Shown here: piece by piece, positions 36,494-46,292 of the stretch | How positions within the stretch are numbered: position 1 is the stretch's first letter | Layout of the letters: every line of letters begins with the position of its first letter | NCBI GenBank assembly: GCA_050084985.1 | Contig: JBITNC010000002.1 | Span: 2,294,001-2,358,000 of the forward strand | DNA: 64,000 nucleotides | DNA from: Nageia nagi | Taxonomy: Eukaryota; Pinophyta | Direction of reading: 5' to 3' | The notes under the pieces: model-generated | Told to the model about the DNA's origin: nothing | The model's database searches: none | Seen by the model: only the letters and a program-made list of their open reading frames with translations | Made by a program: the position numbers and the translations under genes

Positions 36494-37926
36494 TGAAACA
36501 GTTTATTGTAGCAACTGTGCTTATTTTTGGATTAATATTCTCTTCATAATATAGCTTGTTGAGTTTAACAGGATGTCCACACAGAATTAATACAACACAG
36601 AAGATTGTGGATGATCAAGCATGGTCATGTCCAAGGAAATCTTAGTGTTGAATCAGAAGTACAACATCGCAGCGGTTTATGTCCCCTTATGCCCGAGGAG
36701 GTTAGATAACCACATGCTAGATATACATCAAACAATGTTGAATGGCTTTGTACTATACAAGCGAGGTTATATATGTTTATGCAATGACGCAACTTGCATG
36801 TCTCTTGCTGCAGATTGGTCTTCTTCTCCGAGCTATGGGGTATCCGCCTAACACGATAATATATGTATCAGGCGGAGAAGTATTTGGTGGGCAGCGAGTA
36901 CTGATTCCGCTTCGTGCAATGTTCAACAATCTTGTGGATAGATCATCTCTCTGCACTGAGAAAGAGTTGTCAGTAATGTATGGGCCAGAAGAGCTATTGC
37001 TTACTCCACCTCCTCCACCCCCACCTTTAGATAGTGAGAAAATTAGGTTCGCAGCTTGGGAAAAAGCTGGCCCGCGCCCTAGGCCTAAGGCACCACCTGC
37101 AGCCAGGCCAAAGTATCCTCATGAAATAGAAGGTTGGTGGGGTTGGGTGGCTGAAACTGATAAAGAGCCTGAGCCAACTCCTTTTGACTTGAGAATTAGA
37201 GCTCATAAGCTTCTTTGGGAAGCTTTGGATTACATTGTCTGTGTGGAAGCAGATGCATTTTTTCCTGGATTTGATCGTGATGGATATGGTCGGCCGGATT
37301 TTGCAAGCTTGGTGATGGGGCATCGCCTTTATGAATCAGCTTCTCTCAAAACCTACCATCCTGACAGGTAAACAGTAATTTACTGAACTGCTTTTACAGT
37401 ATTTGATATGAATGTTTGTTCTGTTGTGATATGCTTTTGAATCTTTGATGTACGTAATCACAGGAAAGTCATTGTCAATCTTCTGGATGATATTAGGGAT
37501 CACCTTTACAAACCAAATCATACTTGGTTAGTTTCTGTTCGGGAACATATTAATAGGAGCACTCATGAAAATGGACTTATAACTATGTCTCAAAATGCAA
37601 AACCTCTTTCTTTTCTTTCTCATCCTCTGCCTGAGTGTGCCTGTCGAACATCTAAAGTGGTTGGGGCTGAAGCTCATAATTTGAGTTCAATAAAAGACCC
37701 TGAGGGCCGGCTATTATATGGAGGTGAGGACATTTGTCCTGAATGGATGAACCATGGAATCATCTCTCCGGGAGAAAAGGAAGGGGACGAGGAGGATGAT
37801 TCTGATGAAGATGAGGAGAATTCAGGGCAGGTCATTCAGGAGAATGAAAGTAATTCAGAAGGAAGTAGCAAAACGGAAGATAATCAACCAGCAGAACAGG
37901 AAGAAGATATAGATTTAGACGATTAA
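9597..37926 (+). CDS. Plant O-fucosyltransferase family protein, 10 exons, 674 aa
   Basis: Exons: 9597-9782, 9895-9979, 18714-18784, 18873-18961, 19099-19342, 35919-36031, 36230-36320, 36572-36700, 36814-37367, 37464-37926 (stop included). All borders are GT..AG and phases agree, giving 2,025 nt without internal stops. Residues 9-26 form a single hydrophobic signal anchor after a short basic N-terminus, as in Golgi type II glycosyltransferases. Family hallmarks: LLNATLVIPELQ (exon 4), SKFKSFGYLYNEEQFIAAL (exon 5), YQRLRCRVSFHALRF (235-249), AYHGCAELFQ (exon 7), GLCPLMPEE (exon 8), YVSGGEVFGGQR (353-364), EADAFFPGFD (481-490) and HPLPECACR (574-582). A Pro7 run lies at 401-407 and an acidic tail closes the protein. 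Closest remembered relatives are Arabidopsis O-fucosyltransferase family proteins of the At4g17430/At5g50420 type; the acceptor substrate is unknown. Exon 1 could instead end at 9770 (AAG|GTGTAC), removing four residues in frame. Confidence 0.93.
9980..11298 (+). other. Intron 2, first part
   Basis: No recognised coding sequence. A short open stretch at 10490-10729 does not match a family I know. A small inverted repeat, gggtcaag..cttgaccc, lies at about 11289-11317 across the left edge of the proposed solo LTR. Confidence 0.4.
11299..12214 (-). repeat. Probable solo LTR in intron 2
   Basis: The block begins TG at 11299 and ends CA at 12214. It is flanked by AGATA at 11294-11298 and AGATA at 12215-12219, a perfect 5-bp target duplication. 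On the minus strand it starts TGTTATGTCCC, and a minus-strand CTATATAAG (12015-12023) could be its TATA box. No coding sequence lies inside. The left boundary was found by looking for the duplication, so a chance match is possible. Confidence 0.45.
12215..18713 (+). other. Intron 2, remaining part
   Basis: No gene is assigned. The stretch holds a 36-bp tandem repeat (13267-13360), three spaced copies of a ctcttctcttca-type motif at about 16705-16828 (two continuing catttattag), and scattered open stretches of 60-145 codons, the longest on the minus strand at 17033-17470, none recognised. It is presumably old decayed repeats. Confidence 0.45.
13267..13360 (+). repeat. 36-bp tandem repeat, 2.6 copies
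   Basis: Units begin at 13267, 13303 and 13339 (gaatatcatatggcaacaca core). On the minus strand the repeat gives an artificial open frame with 12-residue periods; this is a by-product of the repeat and not evidence for a gene. Confidence 0.85.
18714..19342 (+). CDS. O-fucosyltransferase exons 3-5
   Basis: Exon 3 (18714-18784) starts after aataacag and completes the split Ala codon, giving GFIFVKIQGGFQEIRTS. Exon 4 (18873-18961) gives ICDVVAIARLLNATLVIPEL, the conserved N-terminal Rossmann-like block. Exon 5 (19099-19342) gives FKSFGYLYNEEQFIAALTND through LVSGGGCLQ. Introns 3 and 4 are only 88 and 137 bp, in contrast to the neighbouring giant introns. Splice phases (1, 0, 2, 0) fit without adjustment. 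Confidence 0.92.
19343..21461 (+). other. Intron 5, first part
   Basis: Non-coding, AT-rich. No transposon protein, RNA gene or clear repeat was recognised. Confidence 0.5.
21462..21871 (+). repeat. Imperfect tandem duplication (246 + 164 bp)
   Basis: A unit starting at gaatcttggatcaggtaaat (about 21463) and ending at tgctattcaaaatgtag is repeated from 21708. The second copy lacks about 80 bp from its middle. Both copies end with gatgattctcacatgctatt. Non-coding. Confidence 0.75.
22490..23330 (-). mobile_element. Copia fragment: integrase tail to first RT blocks
   Basis: Read on the minus strand: ESKDVIFDEV (integrase end, about 23270), an acidic Ser-rich linker with SSSEDDHDSDTGN, a QAKTLD segment, then CKDRLVAKGLHKDGIDNVKT and HQMDVKSAFLKGNIKK (22490-22680), which contains the first catalytic Asp of Copia RT. 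The sequence then stops resembling RT, so the 3' half is missing. Frameshifts and stops are frequent. Confidence 0.8.
23440..24622 (-). repeat. LTR-like block, GC-richer, minus orientation
   Basis: The block is bounded by TG (23440) and CA (24622). Its left end, TGTAACGATCCAAAACAG, resembles the reverse complement of the end of the solo LTR at 30240-31506 (TGTGAGGATCCAAAATT), so it is probably a related LTR on the minus strand. Its right part carries degenerate repeats around gcctaggagt/gccaacrtgg (24140-24360). A minus-strand TATA-like ATAATATAAG lies near 23725. A hairpin with ccaaaagggatgt arms sits at about 24582-24613. No matching target duplication was found. Confidence 0.4.
24640..24912 (+). 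mobile_element. Outer Copia, left part: pre-integrase zinc region and integrase core
   Basis: The + strand gives KGMLQSLTPIGEEED, EGCVLGKHARQKF (His/Cys finger end), ASKILELVHIDCCGPLTTP and SLVDDFSRWCWIFFLKSKHE, the Copia GAG-pre-integrase and integrase start, then AFDIF. The frame is cut at 24912 by a minus-strand Copia and resumes at 33220 with KKWKAMVDEM. The part upstream of 24640 is replaced by the LTR-like block. Confidence 0.85.
24913..25248 (-). repeat. 3' LTR of inner Copia
   Basis: 336 bp, TG at 24913 and CA at 25248. On the minus strand it starts TGTAAGAATATC. It matches 32892-33219 over its whole length, for example ttgctcacattggatttatt and tgatcagcacctaaacc. Confidence 0.9.
25692..26035 (+). 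repeat. Approximately 340-bp insertion inside the Copia RNase H
   Basis: Copia RNase H reads NNRKSTS up to about 25692 and LEGYVNYFS from about 26035; the sequence between has no Copia coding sense. Its first 170 bp (gtaaggttgtgatagtggtt, caagtggtggtgctcctca) recur in reverse complement at 62400-62520. An attggtatcatcac motif at about 25825 looks like an LTR end followed by a tRNA primer site, so this may be an LTR fragment. Exact edges are uncertain. Confidence 0.45.
28301..28489 (-). repeat. Copia segment, copy A of a 189-bp duplication
   Basis: Copia protease/pre-integrase sequence, from agctagatgcc to gatggaa, that recurs at 29618-29806 on the other side of a 1.13-kb LTR-like insert. Copy A is continuous with the pre-integrase frame to its left (YKIVNNVIGVGKEASSLYKL). 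Confidence 0.85.
28490..29617 (-). repeat. LTR-like insert in the inner Copia
   Basis: The 1,128-bp insert ends CA at 29617; on the minus strand it starts TGTAATATTCC. A minus-strand CTATAAAAG at 29181-29189 fits a TATA box about 430 bp from that end. The left end (28490) lacks the expected TG. No coding sequence. It is flanked not by 5 bp but by the 189-bp duplicated Copia segment. A block starting TGTAATATCCC with similar layout lies at about 60855-62347. Confidence 0.5.
29618..29990 (-). pseudogene. Inner Copia protease region with damaged active site
   Basis: Minus-strand frame MWYINSTATRHMKGKEDWLH followed by MLQVKGIGKDSI, YISDVLCEPSMKKYLISI and RQISQQNMKILF. The Copia protease motif is normally D-S/T-G-A-T; here Asp is Asn and Gly is Thr, so the protease is dead. 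Upstream the gag zinc knuckle CX2CX4HX4C has its last Cys changed to Ser. The first 189 bp are copy B of the duplication. Confidence 0.8.
30240..31506 (+). repeat. Solo LTR inserted in the inner Copia gag
   Basis: 1,267 bp, starting TGTGACGTCC and ending GGATCCTCACA (terminal TGTGA/TCACA inverted). Flanks are AATTC (30235-30239) and ACTTC (31507-31511), a target duplication with one mismatch. Removing it restores gag reading (LTFDEV followed by RGHMLQHEQ). U3 contains tandem repeats (30490-30710), a TATATAT lies at 30752-30758 and an AATAAA at 31115-31120, giving the normal U3-R-U5 order on the + strand. No second LTR or internal domain. Confidence 0.75.
30490..30710 (+). repeat. Degenerate tandem repeats with ACGT cores in LTR U3
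   Basis: About seven units of roughly 30 bp carry CCCACGTTGG, CCCACGTCAG or close variants; the clearest two are tggcatactaggccaatagg and tggcatactgggccaatatg, each followed by acccccacgt-type boxes. ACGT-core elements are known plant bZIP/bHLH binding sites; any role here is inference. Confidence 0.6.
31507..32880 (-). mobile_element. Inner Copia gag N-terminal part and leader
   Basis: Minus-strand gag fragments: MANQSTLLNALTEKLLEAKR (near 31960), ALSLRQQLYSLKLSGNIVEH and LKSLGETITLV (about 31530-31640). To the right, up to the primer site at 32882, is the untranslated leader, which includes a short direct repeat of gtggggtccacaaaac at about 32000-32035. Frameshifted. Confidence 0.7.
32892..33219 (-). 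repeat. 5' LTR of inner Copia
   Basis: 328 bp, TG at 32892 and CA at 33219, followed on the minus strand by TGGTATCAATGCC, a primer site agreeing with the first eight bases of the usual Met-tRNA site. The divergence from the 3' LTR implies an old insertion. Confidence 0.9.
33220..34615 (+). mobile_element. Outer Copia, right part: integrase remainder and RNase H, RT deleted
   Basis: Continues the frame broken at 24912: KKWKAMVDEM, ELMKFCEDHGIER, KTSFEMSCYRKPKVGNMKVF, then FVGYSKASKEYQVYNSKTKT and RDGIFDNKGV (integrase end). At about 33955 it jumps straight to the RNase H lead-in (SKLHVRAAKRILRYGKGNLE) and on to SKHIDLWFYFIRGLIQIGDV, NTINQLVDIFFKGVE and CKFTGQIDDILGG. The catalytic part of RT (well over 1 kb) is therefore missing. 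Several stops. Confidence 0.87.
34616..35918 (+). other. Intron 5, last part
   Basis: Probably includes the 3' LTR of the outer Copia just after a purine-rich run near 34600, but its limits were not resolved. A 143-codon open stretch at 35144-35575 has one strongly hydrophobic Leu-rich run and no family resemblance. The acceptor of exon 6 is gatattgtgcacag. Confidence 0.4.
35919..37926 (+). CDS. O-fucosyltransferase exons 6-10 (nucleotide-sugar binding half and C-terminus)
   Basis: Exon 6 (35919-36031) carries LRCRVSFHALRFRQEI, the segment that corresponds to the conserved Arg-containing FHxLRF/HLRFE donor-binding region of protein O-fucosyltransferases. Exon 7 gives SGRPYLAYHTGLVKDALAYH. 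Exon 8 gives ELIQHRRLWMIKHG and GLCPLMPEE. Exon 9 (36814-37367) is the longest and holds SGGEVFGGQRVLIPLRAMF, a Pro-rich linker, GPRPRPKAPPAARPKYPHE and VEADAFFPGFDRDG. Exon 10 ends in a strongly acidic tail to IDLDD. Introns 6-9 are 198, 251, 113 and 96 bp. Confidence 0.93.
36433..36490 (+). repeat. Microsatellite in intron 7
   Basis: (ATAC)n passing into (AT)n, inside the 251-bp intron between exons 7 and 8. Length is probably polymorphic. Confidence 0.95.
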
Positions 37927-39799
37927 AAGTTTAGAAAACTCTTGTTGGAGCTGCATAAAACTTGTTTGTTTAGGAAAAAAATATGGTTGTTGGAGCTGCA
38001 CAGAAATTATTTTCTGCTATTCAAGTGAAGCAGATTTCAAGCTAGTTTATGCTTATGGTCAAGAGAAGGATTGTTTCTTATCATCTTGATATGTATATCA
38101 GAATTTTGATATTCCTTATTTCAGTTCATACAAATGCAGAAAGGTCTATACAGATAACGTTGACAGCAATGGCTGATTTTCACATGTTCAATACCTTGAA
38201 GATCATGCTGTACATAAGATTTTAGTGTAGTTCAACTATGGTACCTGGTCTTCCTACAAATGAAAATTTTGGAGTTAAAATAGGGCTTGATGCCAGATTG
38301 CCTTCAGCAGCTGAAGGTTTTTTTTGACTTAGGTTGATTTTATTCAGTTACTACATGGAGCATGGCTAAGATTTTTGATATTAGGTGCTCCAATGTTGTC
38401 AATGTGCAAAAGAGTGCATTGGAGAAGCCTTGTTGAATATCCATAATTTAAGATGTCCACTCTTGAAATACGTTCTTGATTGAATGCTTCAGTACACTAT
38501 TCGGATTGGGAAAAACAAAAACCTGTGTCGTCTATTGGGTATGGAATTTTGTTGTTTCAACTTACATAAGGAAGAGAAATATTTATCTGATTGAGGCGGT
38601 TACATTTATATCCTTGCAAAAAAAAATGGTTAGGCAATTCTTACTATTCCTAGTTTTCTCTTCTGCACCTTGTTCGTTTCTAAATGATTGTTATGATCAA
38701 TATGGTTGTAAATGAAATATTTGTTTCAAGGCCATTTAGATGTCAAATGTGTGAGAATGATCGATGAACTCATTGACGGCTTTTGGGGCATAGATGTAAG
38801 AATAGTCTAGTTTTTCTTTTGAGTTTGATTTTGTCGGAAAAATAAAACTTTACAATCACAAGAAATAACTTTCCAATTAAGCCTGTGACATAGAGTTCCA
38901 TGGGATTGATAGTCATGTTGAGAAAGCTAGAGAATCTTACCCTTGAACGAATCACAGTGCAAGAGGCAAGTGGTGGTTTTATCAACAATGTAAACTGGCT
39001 TCAAATTGCTAATGGTGATGGTTTTGCTCACTGTACATTCTTCTATGGGCAGTGGTTTGAAATATTTTAGCAATCAAGTAGTGATTACTGTGTTTACAAT
39101 AGAATCCAAATATTAGCTCAAAATATCAGGTGTGTCCAAACCTTAAACCTTGTGACCTCATTATTTAAGCAAGAGAGTTAAATTCAAAATGGTGATGTTA
39201 TTCTTTAGTACCACCTTGAACTATCTAAAATTTTATAATATTGATGTTTTTTACTGGCAAAATTTTGGTAGCAATTTCCAAGGAATTTTCATAAACCAAG
39301 CCATGTATTACCAAAATGTTTGTCTTTTTTGAGTGTATATATAATGTTTAAAATATATTTATTGAATATGTATTTTTTCTTAGTTTTGAAATATTACATT
39401 AATCAAGTAGTGATTTTGTATTTGCATCGGAACCCAAATATTATAATACTTTTAAGAGGCAATTCTTAGAATGTTATTATTCACATCTGAAGTAGGGATG
39501 TTGCTTTTATTTGTCAACTCCTCATGTTGTGGGTGCATTGTTTAGTGGTCTTCCCTTTGGGTGGTGGTTGCATTGTCTAGTGGTCTTACCTCTGTTTGAG
39601 TGGTTCAGAATTTGATATTTTTGTTCAATATCGCTCTTTGGTCCATTTGAGTTGATGAAGTAGGTTGTGATGAGTTGAAAGTCTAGGGGTTGGGGAAGCT
39701 GCCTAAATGAGAGATCTTTTGTTGATATAATTGAATTTTCTCTCATGCATATTGTTGGTTTGAATAACTAAAGAAGATGAATAGAGATCGTGATTCACC
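37927..39799 (+). other. 3' untranslated region and downstream spacer
   Basis: The 3' UTR should start at 37927, but no decisive poly(A) signal was found. No further gene is recognised. A weak direct repeat (atcaagtagtgatt) is present at about 39073 and 39402. Confidence 0.4.
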
Positions 39800-41560
39800 C
39801 TTGAAGAAAAAATGGATTCTCCTTCAGATCTCATTGTAGATGGGACATTGAAAGATAAAATAGTGCAAGGTTTTTACTTCCCCAGGGAGAAAAATAGATA
39901 GATTTGTTCCTTTCATGGTAGGTGATGATTTGACTCAACATGAATTTGTTGAGAGTACATTCGGGTGTACAATGTGGGCTTGTATGTTATGCATCATAGG
40001 TTGTTGAAGGTAAGGTGGAGGAACTATATGATTATCTTAGATGTGAAGAAAGTACTTATAAAATAAAGATAACCTAGGGAAGGGGTGTGATGGTAGAGAT
40101 CCATGTGTAGTTGGTATAGTGGAGATTGATGTCCTTTCTAATCTTTTAATATATCTTTACCCTTTTATTCGAACATAGGAGTTTGAGGGCTTCCAGGGAA
40201 TAAAGGAGAATTTTATTAATAAGAGTTTGAATTATGGCCAAAAGTATAAATACCTGAGACTAACCACCTTTTTGACCCCCCTTAGGGCTCAATGGGAGGT
40301 ATATTGAGGAGTGCAAAGCTAAGTAAAGGTATTATCTACATCCCACAAATAGATCTCCTAAGGCATGAAACCTATGTAAAGAGGTGATGATTTAAAGATG
40401 AAGATGTGAGTCTCCAAATTTTGCCAAAACAATGGAATGGGGGATTGTGATCTTGCATTAAATGAATCTACAAAGAAAGAGTGTCTACACTTGTTCAATA
40501 TGAGACCATTTAGTGGGACCAAGGTTACGACCCCATATCTTTGACCCATAGGTTACAATTGATTTGCCTATGATCTAAAGATACTGGACCTCATATCAAA
40601 GATCATATTCAATGACATATCCTGAAAATATGATCTAAAACAACTCCTCTTGAGCATGGAAAAGCCTTCATAGCCTTTGGAAATGGTATCTTGGGTGGTG
40701 GGCTTCATCTCAAAAGTGAGTCCAATGAAAGAACTCCCAAATATATGTAGGACGTGGTGATCTGCACCTCTTTCCCTTGAAGATGAAAGTGGAGATGGGA
40801 TACAACCTCTTTGGTAGTATTGAACATCATAACCTTGATCTTGGCAAGATTTACAATAAAATATTTTCTAGTTAATGTAGAAGCCCCTAAGGCGTTGAGG
40901 TTAATAGAATAACATCGTTAATGAAGAGAAGGGTATAAATCATCACATGGTGAAGTATGCAACCATCCCTTGGATGCATGTGTTCATGAATAAATGACTC
41001 AAGTTCATCTATGAAGATTCTAATGAGTTTCAGAGAAAGAGGGCAACCTTGTTTCACTCAAATGGTACTAAGAATGTTGTTTGAAAGGCTTTGTGGATAC
41101 TGAAATTGTCATATCACTGATTGAAGTCTCTCAAATAATATATGATGAGGCATTATGTCAAAAGATTTCCTAAAATCAACAAAACAACAATAAACTCTCA
41201 AAGATATGGAATGCACCTCCATGATAATGACATTGAGGACTAGGATATGATCGATGGTTTGATGGTCTTGTTGAAAACTAGCTTGAGATGTGGCCCTCCT
41301 CTTCTAGCTTGTGAACAAGAAGCACATCCAATGCTATGAGATAAAGCTTAGCAAAGAAATACGTGCCCAATCATGATGGTTATGTAGTTGTTGGGTTCAT
41401 GTAGGCCCCCTATCTTATGGATGGGGTGGATGATGTCCTATATCAATGAGTCAAGAAAACTCAAACTAACAATGAGAATGAAGAGATCCATGAGGGGCAT
41501 AACAATTGAGTCGATGCCATGCTTAAAGTTTTTGTCTATAACCCATCCATGTTGCTAATT
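39800..41560 (-). mobile_element. LINE (non-LTR retrotransposon) reverse transcriptase remnant
   Basis: Minus-strand frames contain, in order from the right, DIIHPIHKIGGLHEPNNY, CCFVDFRKSFDIMPHHILFE (RT block with catalytic Asp), VKQGCPLSLKLIRIFIDELE, LLFINDVILL (degenerate YADD box), IVTYGSKIWG and HIEQVQTLFLCRF-like sequence, and near 39880 TLHYFIFQCPIY, typical of the C-terminal end of plant LINE ORF2. The endonuclease part is not seen. Stops and frameshifts throughout. Confidence 0.75.
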
Positions 41561-43470
41561 TGCTTGTGACAAGTTTTCTAGTAACTTGCTTGATAAGTTT
41601 AGTAGAGAAATAAAAAACAAATTGTTGACTAATGCAATTTGCTTTCAAACAAATTTTGAGATGTACAGGTTACAAATAATAGCCATAGATTCAACTAAAC
41701 TTAGTGTTTCAAACTTCACAACAACTCATCACCTAACAAACAAATTTCAATTCAAGACATTTCATAAATTAGCGGAAGCGTATATATTAAAATCTCATAC
41801 ATATATAAAAAATGAATCCATAGCTCCAAATTGGAAGATGTTACAACAATTTTGAATTATATTGAATGATAATACAAGCTTGGTTTCCAAAAGGGCAAAC
41901 TTTGAAATTTTCTATCTTTGATACAAAGAAATCTCTTCCATTTCATAATGCTTTGAAAATGCTAAAATAAATCTAAAATCACAGTCATCCAATACATGAT
42001 AGATGCATGACAAACACAACATTAGTTATAAAAATAATGCTTAGGGTTTTATTGAGATGATTGGTGATTTTTATACTTTAGCCATTTTTAATATGTTTGC
42101 ATGTCTTACAACATTAATTCTTCACTGTCTTCTAGCAATGCTTTACATGTCTTACAACATCAATTCATCTTCTTTGTCTTCTAGTAGCGCTTGGTATGTC
42201 TTGTGGCATCAATTCATCTTCTTTGTCTTCTAGCAATGCTTAGCATGTCTAGTAGCACCAATTTAATGTATGCTCATTCTTAATTGAGAGTTTCAATTAT
42301 GCGAACTTGAAGCTTATGTTGATTTCAATATTTGATGCATATTTTTGGATGTTGATGTCATGCTTTTCAATAAGAACTTCAGAGTTAAGGTTTGCATGTG
42401 AGAGGCTAATCAATGTTGACTTTGTGCAAAAGATTATTTGTTAGTTGCATGTGCATGTTAGACTTATACTGAGTTTTCCATCTTTGATCTTGACTCAATG
42501 TTTTATGAAAGGTTGGAACTTTGAGGAAGGAATGCTAAGTTGACTTGTAAAAGTTTTGAACTTACGCTTTCCTGAACTTCCTCAATGTTTTTGAGGGGCC
42601 AAAACTTTTGATGAAGGAATGTTGATATTGACTTTTATAAGATATGATTTATGCTTTTTCAAGCTTTCATTAGAACTATTGATCAATTTGATAATATAAA
42701 AGAATCCAATCATTTGGTTTCTTTCTTACAGGCGAGGAAATGACATGCTTGAAAAGATAAAAGAAGAATGTAATAATATCAATAGAACTTGGACACTTGA
42801 CGATTTAAAGTAATGGGGCTTTGATTTTTATTGATATATCAAATTACAAGTACCCAACACCAATTTGGCAATTCTTATAATGTAATGTAACTAACTAATA
42901 GATGGTATGTTTTTATCCTTCTTAATGATACTTGTACATTCACTCTCCTATATTCCTTCTCATACACTTTCTTATGTCATATTTCTACTTTTTATCTCCT
43001 TTATATTTCAATGAACAAACATGGTGATTCAAGTTTAGTATAATTACCTTTCCATTAAGATGGTGACTCTTCTTAACATTTTGTTTGTCTTCCTTAATCT
43101 TCTTTAGTTATGCGAATCATTATTCCTTTACGAAGTCACTAAGTCTTGACTTTGTACTGCAATCACTAATCACTAAGATTTGATCACTAGATGGATGAGC
43201 CAACAAACTACTTCACTTATTTGTTAATTCTTTTTTATCATGAATTCCTTTTAAATCGATTGGGCTTCTCTCATGCTAACATCCTCTCCAAATTAGTATC
43301 AAGGTTTGTCCCTAAGCCATCTTGTTCAATTCTTTGTATTTGACCTACTCGAATCTTCTTATTTGTATAATTTCACACAATTCAAGTTTTCAAGGGTCAT
43401 CAGGATTCCTAAAGAGAACAATTTTGAGTCCTAAGGAATCAATACACAATGATTTCTAGGCAAGTTGAGG
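41561..43470. other. Spacer with a short tandem repeat
   Basis: No gene recognised. An 89-codon open stretch at 41586-41855 has no family signature. A 49-bp tandem repeat lies at 42100-42262. Confidence 0.4.
42100..42262 (+). repeat. 49-bp tandem repeat, about 3.3 copies
   Basis: Units start near 42100, 42146, 42195 and 42244 with catgtcttacaacatcaatt and end tctagcaatgctt. Non-coding. Confidence 0.8.
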
Positions 43471-43734
43471 TTAGTAGGTTTTCACAAAGTAATGGATGTA
43501 GTTGTAGATAATCTTTTCCATGGGTAGTCGATCAACAAACCACTGGACTTCATAAGGTGTTATTGGAAGATTGAAAGTTATGTACCCAAAAGAATTTTTG
43601 AGCCAAGTATTAGTAGCACAATTCAACACAAATTGCGGAGCACACAAAGACCAACAAAAGTAAACTTTATTTATCAATTCCAATTTAGATTCTTCCTCCA
43701 AATGTTTTTGGCGAACATTAATCTCAATGAACAT
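43471..43734 (-). other. Unrecognised 87-codon open reading frame
   Basis: A minus-strand frame with FCWSLCAPQFVLNCATNTWL and SFGYITFNLPITPYEVQWFV. The composition looks protein-like and it lies just beyond the left end of the mobile-domain-like block, so it may be a piece of the same decayed repeat. I do not recognise a family and assign no function. Confidence 0.25.
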
Positions 43735-46292
43735 ATCATCATAGTGAATTTGGAGCGTCTGTGCATAAGATTATATGAGTTTAAAGAGTTCCTTTGTAAT
43801 TTTGCCTTTCATATCATATTAAAGTATCAAAATATTCTAATGTCAAATGATTGAACATAAATGAGAGTGCCTACCTAGTGATCTTCTTGACACTGATTTT
43901 GGTCATCTAAATTTGGTGACATTATTGATAGAAAGATTCAGGGGTTTGTTCTTATTCCTTGTTGAACTCCTTACAAGATTCTACTACTTTCCTATGTGGA
44001 ATACACCTTATTTATAAAGGTCAATGAAAGTTTTTAATGAATCTATATGGCCGTGAGTCAATTTATTAATTGATTCAATTTTCTTTTGTCTCCTTATTTT
44101 GAGTTGTTAAAACTCATCTTTGATATTAACTTTGTCCCCTTATATTTAATTGTTAATGATTTTATCTATAATTATTTTTATGTACTTCTTAGCAAATTTC
44201 CTTTATCTTTCTATTGGATAGAATCACGATCAATCACCTTAGCAAAATCACTCTTTTAACATCTTTAATTTCATCAATCATTTCGTCATTTTAAACTTTT
44301 ATTTGTTCGTCATCTTATTTGTTTTAACTGTTTTAATTAAACAAATATATGATGAAAATTCTCTTTGTCAACACATCATCATATAAAACATCACCAAAAG
44401 TATGGAGCAACTTTTATATTCATCGCCAGTCATCAAAATTACAATTTTCTTTGATATCATTTTTTTAGTATAGATTAGTCAATTCTTCCCTACTACATCA
44501 TGATTTGAAATTGGTTGTGCTTGTTGGGTGCTTGTCTAGAATGTAACCATGTCTCTTGGAAAAGGGTCTAAATTTATGGTTGATGAAGTATTTCTCCATA
44601 TCATGTATCCATTTTTGAACTTCTAGGTGAAGCATCTCTAAAATGAAGTCTAAGGCTATGCAATTTTGAGCAATTTGTATGGTGTCATCGACTTGGCGGT
44701 ATTTTGCTATCTCTATTTGAAGATGTTTCAACTCTACTTCATGTGCTTCTTGCAAGTTTTTAAGGTGTTGAAAGATGACCTATATATCTTCCTTGATTTC
44801 ATTCTTCTTTTGAAGCAATTGTAAGAGCTTGTTTTAGCCTTTCTATAAATCTTTTAAGCAATGATGCCTTTCTGTTACTTCCTTTTAAAATTATGTTGTT
44901 TACTCTCGACAACCTTGAATTTTTTGATCAATATCCTATGTGAATAGAATGATAAAGTTATTCTCTACATTGTGCTTGATATTTTAACAAACTACTTGAT
45001 ATATCTTGAAATGTTTCTACATGTTTTCCATCTTCTCTAGGATTTGCTTATTCTAATGAAAGTCATTTTGTTTAATTTTCTCTTCCTATTTGTTCTGCTT
45101 ATGTTGTTATTGCCTTTTTTCATTGTCACTGTTGATTAGTAGAGTGATTTTGTTTAATCACTTATCTGATTGAATCTCTCAATTGAAGGTGAAGTGGTAA
45201 TGTGCTATCAATTTGGGCATCCAATATCTCATGATGAATATTTTCGATCATTTGCGAAATGTGTTTTTTTGTAGTAATTGCAATAGTTGTTGAGATGAAG
45301 ATTGTTTTTGGTGCTGAATCAAAGATTATAATTATTCACCAAGGTCCTGTGTGCTTCCAATTCTTAACTCTGGTAGTTTATTTAGGATCATTGTTAGTGC
45401 TATCTGCACCTTGTTTTGTAGGGCATCTAACTCTTTTTGGATATGAACATAATAATGTTGTATTATAGTTGACTTGTTGATGCAAGTCTAGGTGGTTCTG
45501 AATAGACATCTTGTGGAAGTTAAGTTATCCTCTCTCCTTTATGTAGGTTACTGCTTGTGGTAAAGGGATATGTTTAGTGGATGCCCGTGGAGGAATATGT
45601 TGTTTCCAAGTCGAAGGAATATCTTGTTATTTGGTTAATAATGGTTGGGTCGGACATGGTGGTACGCGAAATGTTGAAAGATTTTGTTGAGTGTTGGTGG
45701 AAATAGGAGGTGAGATTTGGATAGTTTATGTTAGGATTTGTGAAGTTGTGTAGGTAGAGACTAAAGTGGTGGGATTGGAGTTAAGGGACTATTTGTATTG
45801 ATAAAAGTTGTGTAATTTAGGGGTGGAAATATGGATGTAGATTTTATCGACCTAGTTCTTCCTACCATCTGAGTTGTTATTTTTAGAAAAGATACCGGAT
45901 GGGATGAGGTTGCTATTGTTGTGGAGATAGTGGCCATTATCGCCAATACTTTAGTAGCTTGTTAATGGTCATGTATTGTTACTATCATTTATTCTAGATT
46001 TGCATTGGTCCTAATGGGATTGATGACAAGGGGATCAATGTTTTTCATTCCTTTGGAATGATATATAGTGGCTTCTTCCTCTTATAATATTTCCTCAAGT
46101 GATGATTGAGTGGCCAATGACGATGATGTTTCTTCAATTTACTAGTGATAACTCCTTGATCTTCTAGGCATAAAATTGAAAAGGGGATTTGTTATATGTG
46201 TGGGGCTCTTCATCTTTCTTGTCAAGATGAATTTTCCTTCTTACATTGTTGGCTTTGGTTGGTGCTTGGTTTTGTTAGAGTCTAAAACACCT